A stretch of 64,000 bases of DNA from Tuctoria greenei (taxonomy: Eukaryota > Streptophyta > Magnoliopsida > Poales > Poaceae). The notes under the pieces were generated by a model that was not told where the DNA came from, ran no database searches, and was given only the letters and a program-made list of their open reading frames with translations. This document shows positions 44,030 through 56,171 of the stretch, in pieces. The translations under genes were made by a program, and so were the position numbers. Each line of letters opens with the position of its first letter. Within the stretch, counting starts at the first letter, position 1. The DNA lies in assembly GCA_036927565.1 (NCBI GenBank), contig JAYESD010000009.1, forward strand, positions 148,946,929 to 149,010,928, given 5' to 3'.

Positions 44030-46824
44030 TGTGACACTCGGCTCCGAAAATGAACCAAGTGAACGCATATGTGTGCCCAGGATGTTCAACACACAAACAC
44101 GAGTGCATTCACAAAAGAGTATACAAAAAATTACCACGAGACAAGATTAATTAACCACTTTTATTACATAATTCAGAATATCCTCGAATACAAGCACTAA
44201 TAAATATTAATGACAAGTTCAACTAATGCAGTGGAAATAAACTAAACAAGCAAAATAAACATCTAGACAGCATAGGCAACAGGGTAGCACAGCTCCAATC
44301 AACACCACAGGCAAAACTGACGGTAGACACGACCTAGAACTTCGCATTATCATCGTTATACTCCCAATCCTGACTTGCAACTGTTGGGGGGGGATTGCAA
44401 GGGTGAGTACATGTCGTACTCAACAAGTGTGGAAAGTATGACATGTAGCTGATACAAATGACGAATATAATAATAGCTAAGTGCTGAAAAGTACATTAAA
44501 ATGTCTGAAGAGCAATATATTATATGTATATGAAATAAACCCATCATAAACCATATAGTTATCATAATACCAGTACATATTCCATATCCATCATCATATA
44601 CCAATATCCATATTCAATACCAGAATTTAATTCATAACCATCCATAACCATAACAACAACCATAACCATCCCAAATACCATCATACCGTGTTCCCTCTAA
44701 TCATGGAAGTTGTCCAGGTGCTCATAACCAGGAGCACGGCTATCATGATAGTTTTATTAGACTCTGCAGAGTTTGTACCACTTTATCCACGTGTTTGTGA
44801 TTTCATCACCTTTCGATGACAAGAACCTCTATTATGCCGTCTCACACTTCCATCAGTGTGTGGCTCAGAGATCACAAAATAGCCTTTACAAAGGGATTAC
44901 TAGCCTATTTAGACCCCACTGAGGTTTCACCAGTGGCGATGTCTCCTACAGAGCACATCTTCAACCAAGGGCCCCCTCTTGAGCCATTCGGATCCCAGGG
45001 TAGTCCCACCAATCATCAACAAACCAAATCCGACTACCCTTTCCCCGAGCATCCCTAATGGTCCAAATAGCACTAGTAAAGCTCTAACTAATCAACTACG
45101 CCGCACCCATACTTGGCCTCGTGGTGGCACTGTAGTCCTGGCTTATTCTAGCATGAATCGGTCCTTAGATCTAAAGCAGGCAAACCACCATAATGTCTAA
45201 ACCATCCACATACTAGGCTTGCTTAGATCACCCATTACCATATTATATTGACCAGTTCACGTTAACAATAATGTCATTAATGCATAATTAAATGTGTAGT
45301 GTTCTTTTCCCATCCCAATTAATTAAGCAAAGCAAAAAAGTAAAAAAGCTCATCCCGACTCTCTACCATAAATTCCAGGTGACAAGGGTAGTCAAACAAA
45401 ACTAGTAAACTTTCTATCATAGGATTTCCCATCAATTTGACACAAGCATGCAGTTTTGCAAACAAAACATTTATTGTCAAAATATGATTAATATGCTTCA
45501 AGGACACCTGCCTTGCTCTTGGGATTGATTCGGGTCAAAGCCTTCAAACTCTTGGTGCTGGAGATCCTCCGCGGCACTCTCTAGCGCAAATCCGTCTAGT
45601 CCGCACAATAAACATACAAGACAAGAAACACAATCAAAGAGTGCACACATATTACTCAATATGACATGATATGCATGACTGATGCAAATGCAAGGTAACT
45701 TGTTAATAGATTGCTTTTAAATGATCACTATCTAGTTCTAATAGATTTTACCAAGTTTATACAGGTTTGGATGTGATTAGATATAATTTTAGAATTAATT
45801 CAACATAAATTAACAAGGAAAATCGGACTAGTACGCTAGGGACCGGACAAGTCCGCACTTTGCAAGATCAGCAGATTAGGGTTTTCTAGATCGACGTGAA
45901 TTTGGAGATTAGGGGTCGAATTCACGTAAGGAAAAGAAAATAGAAGGTATACCAGGTATTTAGGACTCCAATGAATCAAGGACATTGGAGGCAACACTTG
46001 GATCTTGATGATCTAGGGTTGATGAAGACTTGATGGTGGATTGTTGATGAAGAACTCGAAGTTGATGGAGATATTGATCCTCTTTCGTTTCCTCCTCCTC
46101 TTCTTCTTGCTTGGGATCTCCTTTCCCCTCCTTGATGGTGTCTCTCCACGAACTAGGGTTTGGTTGGGGTGGAAAAGTGGCAAATATATGTCAAGCCAAG
46201 GGGTGGGGTTGTTTATATAGAGGTGGAGACTAGGGTTAGATGGATTTTGAGTTTGAGATGAGTAGAGCTCGGTTTAGAGTCCCACATGGGCTCAAAAAAA
46301 GTTAGGCACGACGTCCCTAGTCCAAATTAACGTGAAACCAAAGAAACAAGTCGTAAAACAAAGGATTAATTCGGAGTCGCGAAATATCGGACAAGTCCGG
46401 AAAGGAATGGACTAGTCTGAAGTTGTCCAGAGAGAAATCGGACAACTCTGGCAAAAAATCGGACAAGTCCAACATTAGTCAGAGAGGAAAACAGACAAGT
46501 CCGCTGGAACACCGGACAAGTCTAGGAACTTAGCAAAATTTCAAGGATTCTTGGAACACCGGACTACTCCGCATAGGACCGGACAATCTGAAAGTGTCCA
46601 AAGGCAAAAACGGGCTAGTCAGTAGCAAAAACGGACAAGTCCGACGGAGGTCAGAGAGAAATCGGACTAGTCCTCACCAAAATCGGACTAGTCCACACTT
46701 TCCAGAATTTTAAGTGCGGTTTTGTTCCAAATCAATTTTAAACTCATTCCTCTTTATGTGGATTAATGTTAAACATGTATACGAATGTATGTAATGCATG
46801 ATGCATGAAAATGAGGTTCTTACA
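44030..46824 (-). repeat. K2 5' LTR, complete
   Basis: 2795 bp from TGTGACACTCGG to GAGGTTCTTACA on the plus strand. The U5 end (44030-44120) resembles the K1 and K0 LTR ends (GTGCCCAGGATGTTCAACACAC). In sense: U3 box array at about 46700-46385, TATATAAA at 46219-46212, GC-poor remainder with 'CCATAACCATAAC' repeats near 44640. Confidence 0.9.
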
Positions 46825-47386
46825 GTTAAGCAATGAAGACATAGGTCATATGTGCACTCTTTATGGTGGGGTGTAAAACTACGTGAGTGTGAGCAATAAT
46901 CGTGACGAAAATGAAATGATTGACATGAAAACACCAATATCAAGCACATAGGTCAAATCCAAAGCAAAATCACAAATTATATCATATCATCATCACAAAT
47001 TTCATAAGCATAAGTATAAACATAGTCATTCCATCACACCACAATTCTAAAGGTAAAGATAATAGAATTAAAGTTTTACAACCAAAGTGAGAACCAAAAA
47101 GATGCACAAATGAAGCTCTCATCTCTCAAATCTACAGCTAGGATCTAGGGACTCAAAAAGATAACAGAATGCTAAAGGTAAAGATAAACATAGTCATTCC
47201 ATCACACCACAATGCTAAAGGTAAAGATAACAAAATTAAAGTTTTACAACCAAAGTGAGACCCAAAATAATGCACAAATGAAGCTCTCATCTCTCAATCC
47301 TACAGCTAGGATCTAGTGACTCCCCCTCAATCTCTCCCCCTTTGGCATCAAGACACCAAAAAGAAGGAGAGGAGGGATCTAGTGGC
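46825..47386 (-). other. S2 3' region with a tandem duplication
   Basis: The DNA between the S2 extra ORF and K2 holds two copies of a segment of about 140 bp, beginning CATAGTCATTCCATCACACC at 47021 and 47189 (offset 168 bp) and running to CTAGGATCTAG near 47150 and 47318. No ORF is supported. The S2 polypurine tract would have lain left of 46825 and is gone. Confidence 0.65.
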
Positions 47387-47990
47387 TCATTCCTCGTTGT
47401 CGGTCCTTTCCTCATCTTCATCTTCATCTTCAGACTGTGAAGGAGGAGGAGGAGCGGATCCACTTGATGTGCCCCCAATGCTAAAGTAAGCAAGCTCGGA
47501 GGGAGTCAAAGGTTCGAGCTCACTGAAATCAGAGGCTGAATCTTCAGAGATGACCGGGGATCCAATAGGCTCGATCTCCAGCTTCTGGCAAATATGCTTG
47601 ACATTTTCTTTGACATATCTCATATCTGCCTTCCTCGCCTTGTTCAACTTGTGAGTATTCAGTTCGGCCTTCTTGCATGAGGCAAAGATTGCTGCCAAGT
47701 ACTTCAAGATTTCACTAGGAGACCCTTTTTAGGGAGGGGCCTTAGTGGTGGGAGCAATCCTCTCATCTTCTCTAGCTCTCCTTTGAACCTCTTCACTGGA
47801 TGCAGGGGATGGAGCAGCTTGGACATTAGCTTGGGGAGGCTTCTGGGGCCTCAAAGGAGTGTGCTCAACATACTTCACGAACTCGATCCCTGTGACCTTC
47901 TCAATCATGAACATCAAGTAGGGGGCATAGCCACAGGATCTGTTCGGCGTGCAGGAGATGTTGACCATATCATTCCATATATAGTCAAAG
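47387..47990 (-). pseudogene. S2 env-position ORF, 3' half
   Basis: It continues the frame of 57826-58782 across the S3 insertion. It begins WNDMVNISCTPNRSCGYAPY, has a Pro/Ala linker and one in-frame stop at 47726-47728, then LAAIFASCKKAELNTHKLN and an acidic end (SEDEDEDEERTDNEE) closing at 47387. The S3 target duplication (CAAAG here) lies at its upstream edge. Confidence 0.65.
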
Positions 47991-48087
47991 TGTAAGACCT
48001 ATGTGTGTTGAATACATTGGCTTGTAGTGAATACACTTGCTTTGACGATAAAAGTTTTGAATATCACCAAAACACCTTTTTATTAAG

Positions 48088-48250
48088 GTCCGACTAGTTT
48101 TGGTTAGCTCCGGTGAGTTTTGTCTTTGATAGCTCTGACGTGTTTTTGCTAAGCTCTGAGTTGATTTTTCTAGCTCCGACTTTTGGGTTTACTAGCTTTT
48201 GTTAGCTCCGGCTCAAGGTCCGGGTTGCTCTGGCAAGGTCCGGAACTTGA
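48088..48250 (+). promoter_or_regulatory. S3 U3 repeats with GCTCCGG/GGTCCGG cores
   Basis: About ten direct repeats of (T/A)AGCTC(C/T)G or AGGTCCGG lie in 160 bp, for example near 48088, 48108, 48130, 48174, 48210 and 48228, with one GGTCCGACTAGT. They are repeated near 56269-56430 in the 3' LTR. The repeats are about 780 bp upstream of the TATA box. Confidence 0.5.
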
Positions 48251-49025
48251 CCGCAATGCTTCTATTTTTCATTTCCAATGTTTCGTACTTGCTTTACATC
48301 TCTGGAAAGATTGCTTAGTATTCATTTGCTAAGTCTTTGGTGCATTTTTGGTTGACAAGGATGATATCGTGTTACTGTGGTTTTGCAACTTGCTTATGTG
48401 AGGTTCTCACGTAAGGTATTGTGTTCGGAACTAACTTGAGTCAAGTCGAGGACTTGGCTCGTATGGATTGGTTGTTTATTCATGTGCAGGTGTTGCTTGA
48501 GTTCAAGACATGACTGGTGATGGGATCCATTGGACTAGTCTCAGGGAGGAGATGAGGTTCCAACAACCAAATTCAGGAGGAATTGTGGTTGAACTGATCA
48601 GGAGGTTGCACAGCATGATTGAATCAAGAACAATGCATGTGAAGGTATCGTGGACGTCATTGGAAGATGTTTGCACGTTTGCAAGGAGTGCATGGACGTG
48701 GCTACATGGTTCTGAGACATGATGAAGAGATGTGGACGTAAAGATTTGGTCGGAAAGGTCCAACCGACTAGGTTATGGACTTAGGCTGCGGCTAAGTCGG
48801 GTTTGACTCAAATATAGAAAGATTTGAGTTGGTTATGATAGGATTTCGTGTGGTTCACGAATTTGAGTTGTTTAGGAATGTTGGATACGTTCCTAAGGTG
48901 TTTGGAAGTCTTAAGATTGCTTCTATCTGCGTATAGAAGAATCCTAAGCAGTTATGGAAAGTTACGATTCGTGAACAGAGTAGGATTAGGTTCCTGATTT
49001 GAGTTGAGTTGGCTTTCGAGCTGGT

Positions 49026-49033
49026 TATATAAG
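49026..49033 (+). promoter_or_regulatory. S3 LTR TATA box
   Basis: GGTTATATAAGCAAGGGAGCCC is conserved in both LTRs (second copy TATATAAG at 57208-57215) and is the likely core promoter. Confidence 0.65.
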
Positions 49034-49646
49034 CAAGGGAGCCCATAGCTCATGGTGCACGACTTTAGGGCTGTTCCTCTTGTGTTCTATTGAATAAAAT
49101 TCATAGTTTGAAGGAACTTTTGTGCCTTGTTCGTCCGACTTGTTCCAGACAAGTTTTACTCGTCGAGTTTCTGGACAGCACTACCTTTTGTCGGTGGTTT
49201 TATCATAACTCGAGTTTTACAGATCCAATTGACGTGATTATTTTTGGGTTGTCTTCACAACTTGATTATCTATCATCTATCAATATTTCACGGTCATTGG
49301 ATTTGTGGTCTATGATCTACACGAGTTTCTTTGCAGCATTCCAGAACTGTTTTTTCTCGAGTAGGGCAGATTGACCTTTGTTTGATCTTTCGATCATAAC
49401 TTGAGTTTTTTTTTCTCGACGGATTTGAGTGATTATTTTTGTGTTGTATTCGTGACTCGATTCTCTCTGATATCTATCACTTTTGTCATGGTGAAACACG
49501 TTTAGATTAGTCTCACACACGATTTTTTTTTAATAGATCGTTTTTCTGCCGAAGGGGTTGGGGTTTAATTGTTTCTGCTGCGTAAGATTTTTAAATATAC
49601 CATTCGCCCCCCTCTGGTAGCTTTTCACATGCTCTTTGATCCTACA

Positions 49647-49708
49647 ATTGGTATCAGAGCCACGGTGCTCTAATCTTTGTGATTTGCGCGTATTTTTGAC
49701 TAATCATC
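49647..49708 (+). other. S3 primer binding site and short leader
   Basis: TGGTATCAGAGCCACGG at 49649-49665 is complementary to initiator methionine tRNA. The leader is only about 60 bp. Confidence 0.85.
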
Positions 49709-52000
49709 ATGGAGAAGTACTCTTCCAAACCTTGTGTGTTCGCTGGTATTGATTTTCAGGTTTGGAAGGCACGCATGGAGGCTTTCATCCGGGCACAAGG
49801 CTTTGCAATATGGGAGAAGGTATACAAGCCTTACGAAGTGCCATCAAACGATCAAGTTACAACTATAAATTTGAGAGATGTCGACAACAACAACAAGGCT
49901 CGAAACTTGATCATACAAGGATTAACACAAAGCGACTTCGACCGTGTTGCACACCTCCGATCTGCATACGATGTGTGGAAGGACTTTGTGACTACCACGA
50001 AGGATCCAACACGATCAAAGAGGTAAGGCAAGACATGTTCAATAAAGAATACATGCGCTTCGAGATGCAACCCGGTGAGTCTATTGATGACCTTTTTGCT
50101 CGCTTTAATAAGATTCTCAACAACTTGTGTAGTGTCAATGTTAATTTTTCAGATGCTAATAATGCTAGGCAATTGCTAAGTGCATTAGATATGTCAATTT
50201 GGGAGATGAAAGTCACATCTATTCTTGAATCTACTGTCATGAGTTCACTTACTTTAGATGTGCTATATCCCAAGCTAAAAAATCATGAAATTGACATAAT
50301 ATCACGTAAGAACCCCAACAAGTCTATTGCTTTTTTTTTCTCAACGTATGCCTAGCTCCGGCCAATCTTCATCTTGTGGTACACTTGCTTTGTTGTCCTA
50401 TCTAACCCTTGAACAGATTGAGGAGTTTCTAGAGGAGGAGCTAGCGCTCATCTCTACCCGGTTCTCAAAAGCATTGCAAAATGTGAGAACTAGAAGGAGA
50501 GGAAGCTCCGTACCTCAACGATGCTTTGAATGTGGTAAGACAAGACATTTTTGTACAGATTATCATAACCTTTCAGGCCCTACCTCCCGGGAAGAAAAAC
50601 AATCAAGGATAAAGCACTCCTCAACAAACGATAGGAAGAAAAAGAAGGGCTTTACAGGTCGCCAACTGGTGAACAGTTTTATCTCAGCACTCCAGGAACT
50701 TGGCTCAAGCGACGTGGACATGGGAAGTGATGAAGATGAAGATGATTTGGCAAACTTGTGCTTCATGGTGGGCAAGTCAAGATCAAGTATGGACGAGGCA
50801 GAAAACAACAGCGACAATGAAGAGGTATGTCCAACTTGCGAAGAAATGTGTGATGCTATTTCTCGTGCCACTGTTATTGTTAAGAAAAAGGACAAAAAAC
50901 TTAGGGACAATGCTGTTAAAATTGAGTCACTGGAATCTGAAATTAATCGCTTGAAATCCTTGATTCCTAGTGATGATTCTTGTTCCTCATGTGACTTAAT
51001 ATATGAACAATTGTCCTCCCTAAGAAGTTCACATACCTCCACACTTGATAAACTTGAACTTGAAATTGAAAAGAACAAAAAGCTTGCTGCACTTAATATT
51101 GGAAACTTAAAATATGCTTCTTGTTCTACAATTGATTTGCATTGTTCTAGTTGTGATGATCTTGATAAGAAACTGCAAGATGCTATGAATGAAATCTCTA
51201 TATTGAACAATGCTTTACGTTGTCATGAAGTTAAATATTGTTCCAATTGCAAATTAAAAGGAAAAACTTCATGTGAAAATTGCCTTGATCTGTCCAATAA
51301 ACTTGATAACATGCATAAGACATTTGATCGATTTTGTAATGGGAATAAGAAATTAAACTTGTTGCTGAATTCATCCAAGTCTTGCAATGATAAAACTGGT
51401 TTAGGTTTTGATTCTCATGCTCATGCTAAGGCACATCCACCTAAAATTGTAAAGTCATTAGGAAGTGGTTTGATTCAAACAGTTCCTAAACAAAAAGAAG
51501 TGGTTTTCAAATCTACAGAAGTATTGTCTCATTCGGTTTCAAATAAAAATGTTGTTTGCTCATCTAGACACGAAGACAAAGTTAAATTTCATTGTACCTA
51601 CTGTGGTAGAGATGGTCATGTCATATATTTTTGTTATAGACTAGCTAAACAGCAGAAAAGGGAAAGAATGGTTGCTAGATCTCATAACTTTCATGCAAAA
51701 TTTGCTGCACATATTGAACCGAATGTACAACCTGCTATTTTGAGTCAAAAACATTCAAAGTTTACCTCCAGACCTTCTGTTTTTGCCTCCGGAGCTACTA
51801 ATTTTTGTGCTACACAAGTAACACCTTATAGGTCAGTAGTTAAGAATAAAAAATCTCAAACTTTGACTCATAAACCTGTTGTTTTGTCTCGGCTTTCGTG
51901 TATTTTTCCTGCTGCACGTCGTGTGACTCAGTATTGTATTTCTAAATGCCTTTTGACTAACCCCAGTATTGAGTCATCGATGTATTGTGCTTCTATGTAG
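49709..52000 (+). pseudogene. S3 gag
   Basis: ATG at 49709 (MEKYSSKPCVFAGIDFQVWK) opens a copia gag of the UBN2 type (ARNLIIQGLTQSDFDRV). A lost base near 49985 shifts the frame to YHEGSNTIKEVRQDMF; a T-run at 50330-50338 shifts it again. The first knuckle (CFECGKTRHFCTDYH, near 50524) has Tyr for its last Cys. Next comes an acidic part, then 50825-51300 with repeated CxxC pairs (CPTCEEMC, CSSCDLIYEQL, CSSCDDLDKKL, CSNCKL, CENCLDLSNKL) set in coiled-coil sequence. A second knuckle, CTYCGRDGHVIYFC near 51597, is complete. Confidence 0.8.
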
Positions 52001-53700
52001 TTATACGTTTGAGGAAGGAGAACATTTGGATTGTGGATTCACGTTGCTCACGCCACATGACCGGTAACAAAGATTGGTTCTCCTCCCTCTCTTTTGTGTC
52101 ATGTGTAGAGAATGTTACTTTTGCCGATAATTCTTCAACTCTTATAATTGCTAAGGGTTCGGTTAGAGTAAATGATCACTACACTTTGAAGGATGTGGCA
52201 CTTGTCAAAAATTTTAAATACAACTTGCTTTCTATTTCACAATTGCTAGATGAAAATCTGGAAATTATTTTCAATAAAAACTGCTGCAAAGTTGTAAGTT
52301 CAAATAGTGAGCTTATTTTTAACATGTCTTAGTTTGGAAGAGTTTTTAAAGCTGATTTTGATATGTCTTCCTCTAAGCATAGGTGTCTAGTTGCTAATGA
52401 TTCAAAGGACCTATTTTTGGCATCGTAGACTTGGTCACGTAGGCTTTGATCACCTAACGCGTGTTAGTGCTCTTGATCGCATGCGTGGGCTGCCTAAGCT
52501 TAAAGGGGACAAAGAAATTGTGTGCTCTTCTTGTAGACATGCTAAGATGGTTGCAGGTTCACATACTCCTCTCACAATGATCATGACAACTGAACCATGT
52601 CAACTTTTGCATATTGACACCGTAGGACCTTCACGTGTTCAATCCTTCGGAGGTAAATGGTATGTACTTGTGATTGTTGATGATTATTCTAGATACTCTT
52701 GGGTTTACTTTATGGCATCTAAGAATGAAGTTTTTAGTCATTAGAACTTTATTTATTAGATTATCAATTGATTACTCAGGATCTTTAAAAGCAATTAGAA
52801 GTGATAATGGAACTGAATTTAAAAATCAATCTTTTGATCGCTTTTGTGCTGAAAATAGAATAGATCATCAATTTTCTTCACCATATGTTCCTCAACAAAA
52901 CGGTGTTTTAGACAGAAAGAACAAAACCTTAGTTGAGATGGCTAGGACTATGCTTGATGAATATCAAACTCCTAGGAAATTTTGGGCTGATGCGATTGCA
53001 ACCGCTTGTTATATCTCAAATCGTGTTTTCTTGCGCGCTAAGCTAGGTAAAACACCATATGAGCTCCGGTTTGGACATAGGCCTAGTGTTACGCACTTTC
53101 GGGTCTTTGGTTGCAAATGCTTTGTTAAAAAACATGGTAATCTTGATAAATTTGAACCTAGATCCATTGATGGCATGTTTCTTGGTTATCCATCTCATAC
53201 TAGAGGCTACCGTGTGCTTTTACTTGACACTAACAAAATTGTGGAGACTTGTGAAGTGTCTTTTGATGAAGCTAGCCTAGGTACTAGTTCAAACATTGCA
53301 GGTCCAGATCCATATCCGCAGGGGGAGAGCATTTTCGTAGAAGATGAGGAAGAGGTGGAACTGCTGCCCAAAAATTCAGCAGATAATGACATTGTTCGAG
53401 CTCCTGATATTGATCCACAGCCAGCACCGACGACCACCATTGCTGGTCCAGATCCTCCTCAAGTCACAAGCTCATCGATTTGTGATGAACATGAAGAAAA
53501 AGAAGAAGCTTGTGAAGTGTCCACTCCCCTCCGGGTTCTCAAAATTCATCCTCCACAACAAATTATTGGAAGCTTGCACGAACGAGTTACACGGTCCAGG
53601 TTTTGCGATCCAAACTCTCATGCTCATTCTGCTTTTGTTGCTTCTTTTGAACCCAAAGATATATCACACGCACTCACTAATGAATCTTGGATTATTGCCA
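52001..53700 (+). pseudogene. S3 protease and integrase
   Basis: Protease reads IVDSRCSRHMTGN: the DSG triad is DSR (CGT at 52042-52044). A TAG near 52330 ends this frame. Integrase resumes FWHRRLGHVGFDHL with CSSCRHAKM, HIDTVGPSRVQSFGGKWYVLVIVDDYSRYSW, a frameshift near 52735, then IRSDNGTEFKNQ and QNGVLDRKNKTL, where the third catalytic Glu is Asp (GAC at 52911-52913). The C-terminal part FGCKCFVKKHGNLDKFEPRS and an acidic linker follow. Confidence 0.85.
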
Positions 53701-55180
53701 TGCAAGAAGAGTTAGAAAATTTTGAAAGAAATAATGTTTGGAAACTTGTACCTCCACCTCAAGGTCACACTTTAATTGGAACTAAATGGGTATGTAAAAA
53801 TAAACAAAGTGAGGATGGGATTGTGGTTAGGAATAAGGCTAGGTTGGTTGCTCAAGGTTTCACTCAAGTTGAAGGTCTAGATTTTGATGAAACTTTTGCT
53901 CCTGTTGCTAGATTAGAAGCCATAAGAATTTTGTTAGCTTTTGTTGCATCTATTGGTTTTAAGCTATATCAAATGGATGTTAAAAGTGCTTTTGTTAATG
54001 GCTACATAGATGAGGAGGTTTATTCAAACAACCACCTGGTTTTAAAAATCCAGATTTTCCTAATCATGTTTACAAACTGTCCGAAGCCTTGTACGGTCTC
54101 AAACAAGCCCCTAGAGCATGGTGTGATAGGTTAAAAACATTCTTACTTGAAAAAGGATTTACCATGGGCAAGGTTGATAAAACTCTTTTTGTGCTTAAGC
54201 ATGTCAATGACTCATTATTCGTTCAAGTGTATGTGGATGATATTATCTTTGGTTGTGCTTCTCATGATCTTGTGTCCAAGTTTTCAGCAATGATGAGTTC
54301 TGAATTTGAAATGAGCATGATGGGTGAACTCACTTACTTTTTGGGGCTGCAAATCAAGCAAACCAAGTAGGGTACCTTTGTGCATCAAATGAAGTATACA
54401 AAAGACCCCCTAAGGCGCTTCAACATGGACAAAAGCAAGCCTCTTCGGACACCAATGGGAACAGCAACAACACTTGGACTTGATGAAGATGGTGAACCCG
54501 TGGATAAAAAAGAATATAGAAGCATGATCGGATCACTTTTGTACCTCACGGCATCAAGACCAGACATACAATTCAGCGTATGTCTTTGTGCACGGTTTCA
54601 AGCCTCCCCACGTGCTTCACATCGTCAAGCCGTCAAAAGGATTCTCAGGTACTTACATGGAACTCAAGAATTTGGAATTTTTCTTCCTTCTTCCTCAACT
54701 GTTACCTTGAAAGCTTTTTCGGATGCTGATTTTGGGGGTTGTAGGATTGATAGGAAAAGTACTTCCGGTACTTGTCATTTTCTTGATAATTCTCTTGTTG
54801 CTTGGTCCTCTAGAAAACAAAATTCAGTTGCACAATCCACAACCAAATCTGAATATGTAGCTGCTGCTAGTGCTTGCTCACAAATTCTTTGGATTGTACA
54901 AACACTTAAGGACTATGGGGTTGATCTAGATAGTGTTCCACTGTTCTATGATAATAGTGCCATTTTCATTGCTAAAAACCCCATGCAACATTCTAGAACT
55001 AAGCACATTGACATTAGGTATCACTTTCTCCGAGATAATGTTGAAAAAGGAAACAATGTGCTTCACCATGTAGATACCGAACAACAATTGGCTGACATTT
55101 TTACAAAACCTTTGGATTTCACTCGTTTTTGTTACATTCATAGTGAAATAGGAGTTATGCATCCTCATGGCTTAAATTGA
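53701..55180 (+). pseudogene. S3 RT and RNase H
   Basis: RT begins MQEELENFERNNVWKLVPPP, with GTKWVCKNKQ, ARLVAQGFTQVEGLDFDETFAPVARLEAIR and MDVKSAFVNG. A missing G near 54023 (GTTTATTCAAACAACC) shifts the frame; it resumes at MYGLKQAPRAWCDRL and VQVYVDDIIFG with the Asp pair intact. A TAG at 54368-54370 is a CAG-to-TAG change. RNase H: SDADFGGCRIDRKSTSGTCHFL, TTKSEYVAAASA (Thr for Ala and Lys for Glu), HFLRDNVEKG and ADIFTKPLD; it stops at 55180. Confidence 0.85.
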
Positions 55181-56171
55181 GGGGGAGTTTTGAAACTTGG
55201 GAAGTCTATGTGTGAATCTGAAATTAAAATAATATGAGCATAGTATTTCATACATATATGACTTTGTGATTCCTTTTACATGCTGAAAGTTCTTACTACA
55301 TTACTCGTGTTATACATTTTGTAGTTTTTGCCATGTCTAGTAATTGGAATAATTACTTACACTAAAACTGGTCATGGTCGAACTTTCTTGCTGTTTTGAA
55401 CTTGTTACATGTTCACAAGTGCTTTTAATCATTAAGAATTAATCAAGTAATCAACTCACATGTTGAGTTTTTATGAACAAATATAAATTGAGAAAAGATC
55501 AAGAGAATATGCATGCATCGTACTTCTTCTTTTGAGATGGCTTATCATTGCACTTAGATATGAACTTGGAAGATGTTGTGTATGACTAAAACCATGTCCT
55601 TAAGCTTCTGATTGTCAAATGACACAGGCTTGGCTTGGTTGGTTAGAATAAGGCAGATGCGCATATAATCTCTTGCAAATATCATATGATCTAAATATGT
55701 GCTTTGAAAAATAATAAAATGCAGCAACAAGTGTCATGCTTTCAGGTTTTGAAATAGTTAAGTTTGTGAGATCATGACCTGCTAAAATTGAAAATTACAC
55801 TTGATCTCTAGCATGGCTTACACTACTTTATGTATCTCATTGATGTGATAGTGTAAGTTACTTGATAGTATGACTTGGATGAGCTTTGTTTATATGTATA
55901 TGTTATAATATGCTCATAACAACTAAAGGGGGAGAGATAATTTGTTTATATGCTCATGACTTGCTGAATACATTGTAAAAGGGGGAGAGATAAGCATGAA
56001 GAGAAAGAGAATATGTGCATAAGGAGAGATAATATGGGATAATTTTTGGATTTTCTTCTCATTTTACTTTTGATTTACAAAGGGGGGGAAATTGCTTTCA
56101 AAACATTTATGTGAATAAGCCAATGTTCGGATTTTAAGTGGTGTTGCCAATGCATTCATCAAGGGGGAGAT
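55181..56171 (+). other. S3 3' region with several purine tracts
   Basis: About 1 kb holds no supported ORF. Purine tracts of the polypurine-tract type occur five times: GAGGGGGAG near 55180, AAAGGGGGAGAGAT near 55926, AAAAGGGGGAGAGAT near 55978, AAAGGGGGGGGAAA near 56080, and AAGGGGGAGAT at 56161-56171 against the 3' LTR. The last is the functional candidate. Confidence 0.65.

Larger units (their letters stand above)
29443..46824 (-). mobile_element. Tekay/Del-type Ty3-gypsy element K2, carrying C1
   Basis: LTRs lie at 29443-31698 (truncated) and 44030-46824, with a Met-tRNA primer site at 44011-44026, gag from 43766, then pol down to 31584. It is of the same broad family as K1 (pol reads closely alike), but its U3 is different and carries CGGACTAGTCCG arrays. 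Compared with the right LTR, the left one lacks its outermost 554 bp. GTTAA at 46825-46829 would be the right target duplication. C1 is inserted in gag with a perfect GCGCC duplication. Confidence 0.88.
47991..49646 (+). repeat. S3 5' LTR
   Basis: It starts TGTAAGACCTATG and ends GATCCTACA. U3 holds repeats of TAGCTCCGGY and AGGTCCGG at about 48088-48250; TATATAAG is at 49026-49033. A 70-codon ORF at 48510-48722 (MTGDGIHWTSLREEMRF) recurs at 56692-56904, but lies before the TATA box and shows no family features. Confidence 0.9.

Noticed and set aside
48470..48520. Possible captured host exon in the S3 LTR (CATGTGCAG/GTG before an ATG)
   Set aside because: The acceptor-like sequence is isolated, with no donor and no recognisable protein; GTGCAGG strings are common in copia LTRs.
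48510..48722. 70-codon ORF present in both S3 LTRs
   Set aside because: It lies upstream of the LTR TATA box and differs between copies mostly by amino-acid-changing substitutions; no sign of constraint.
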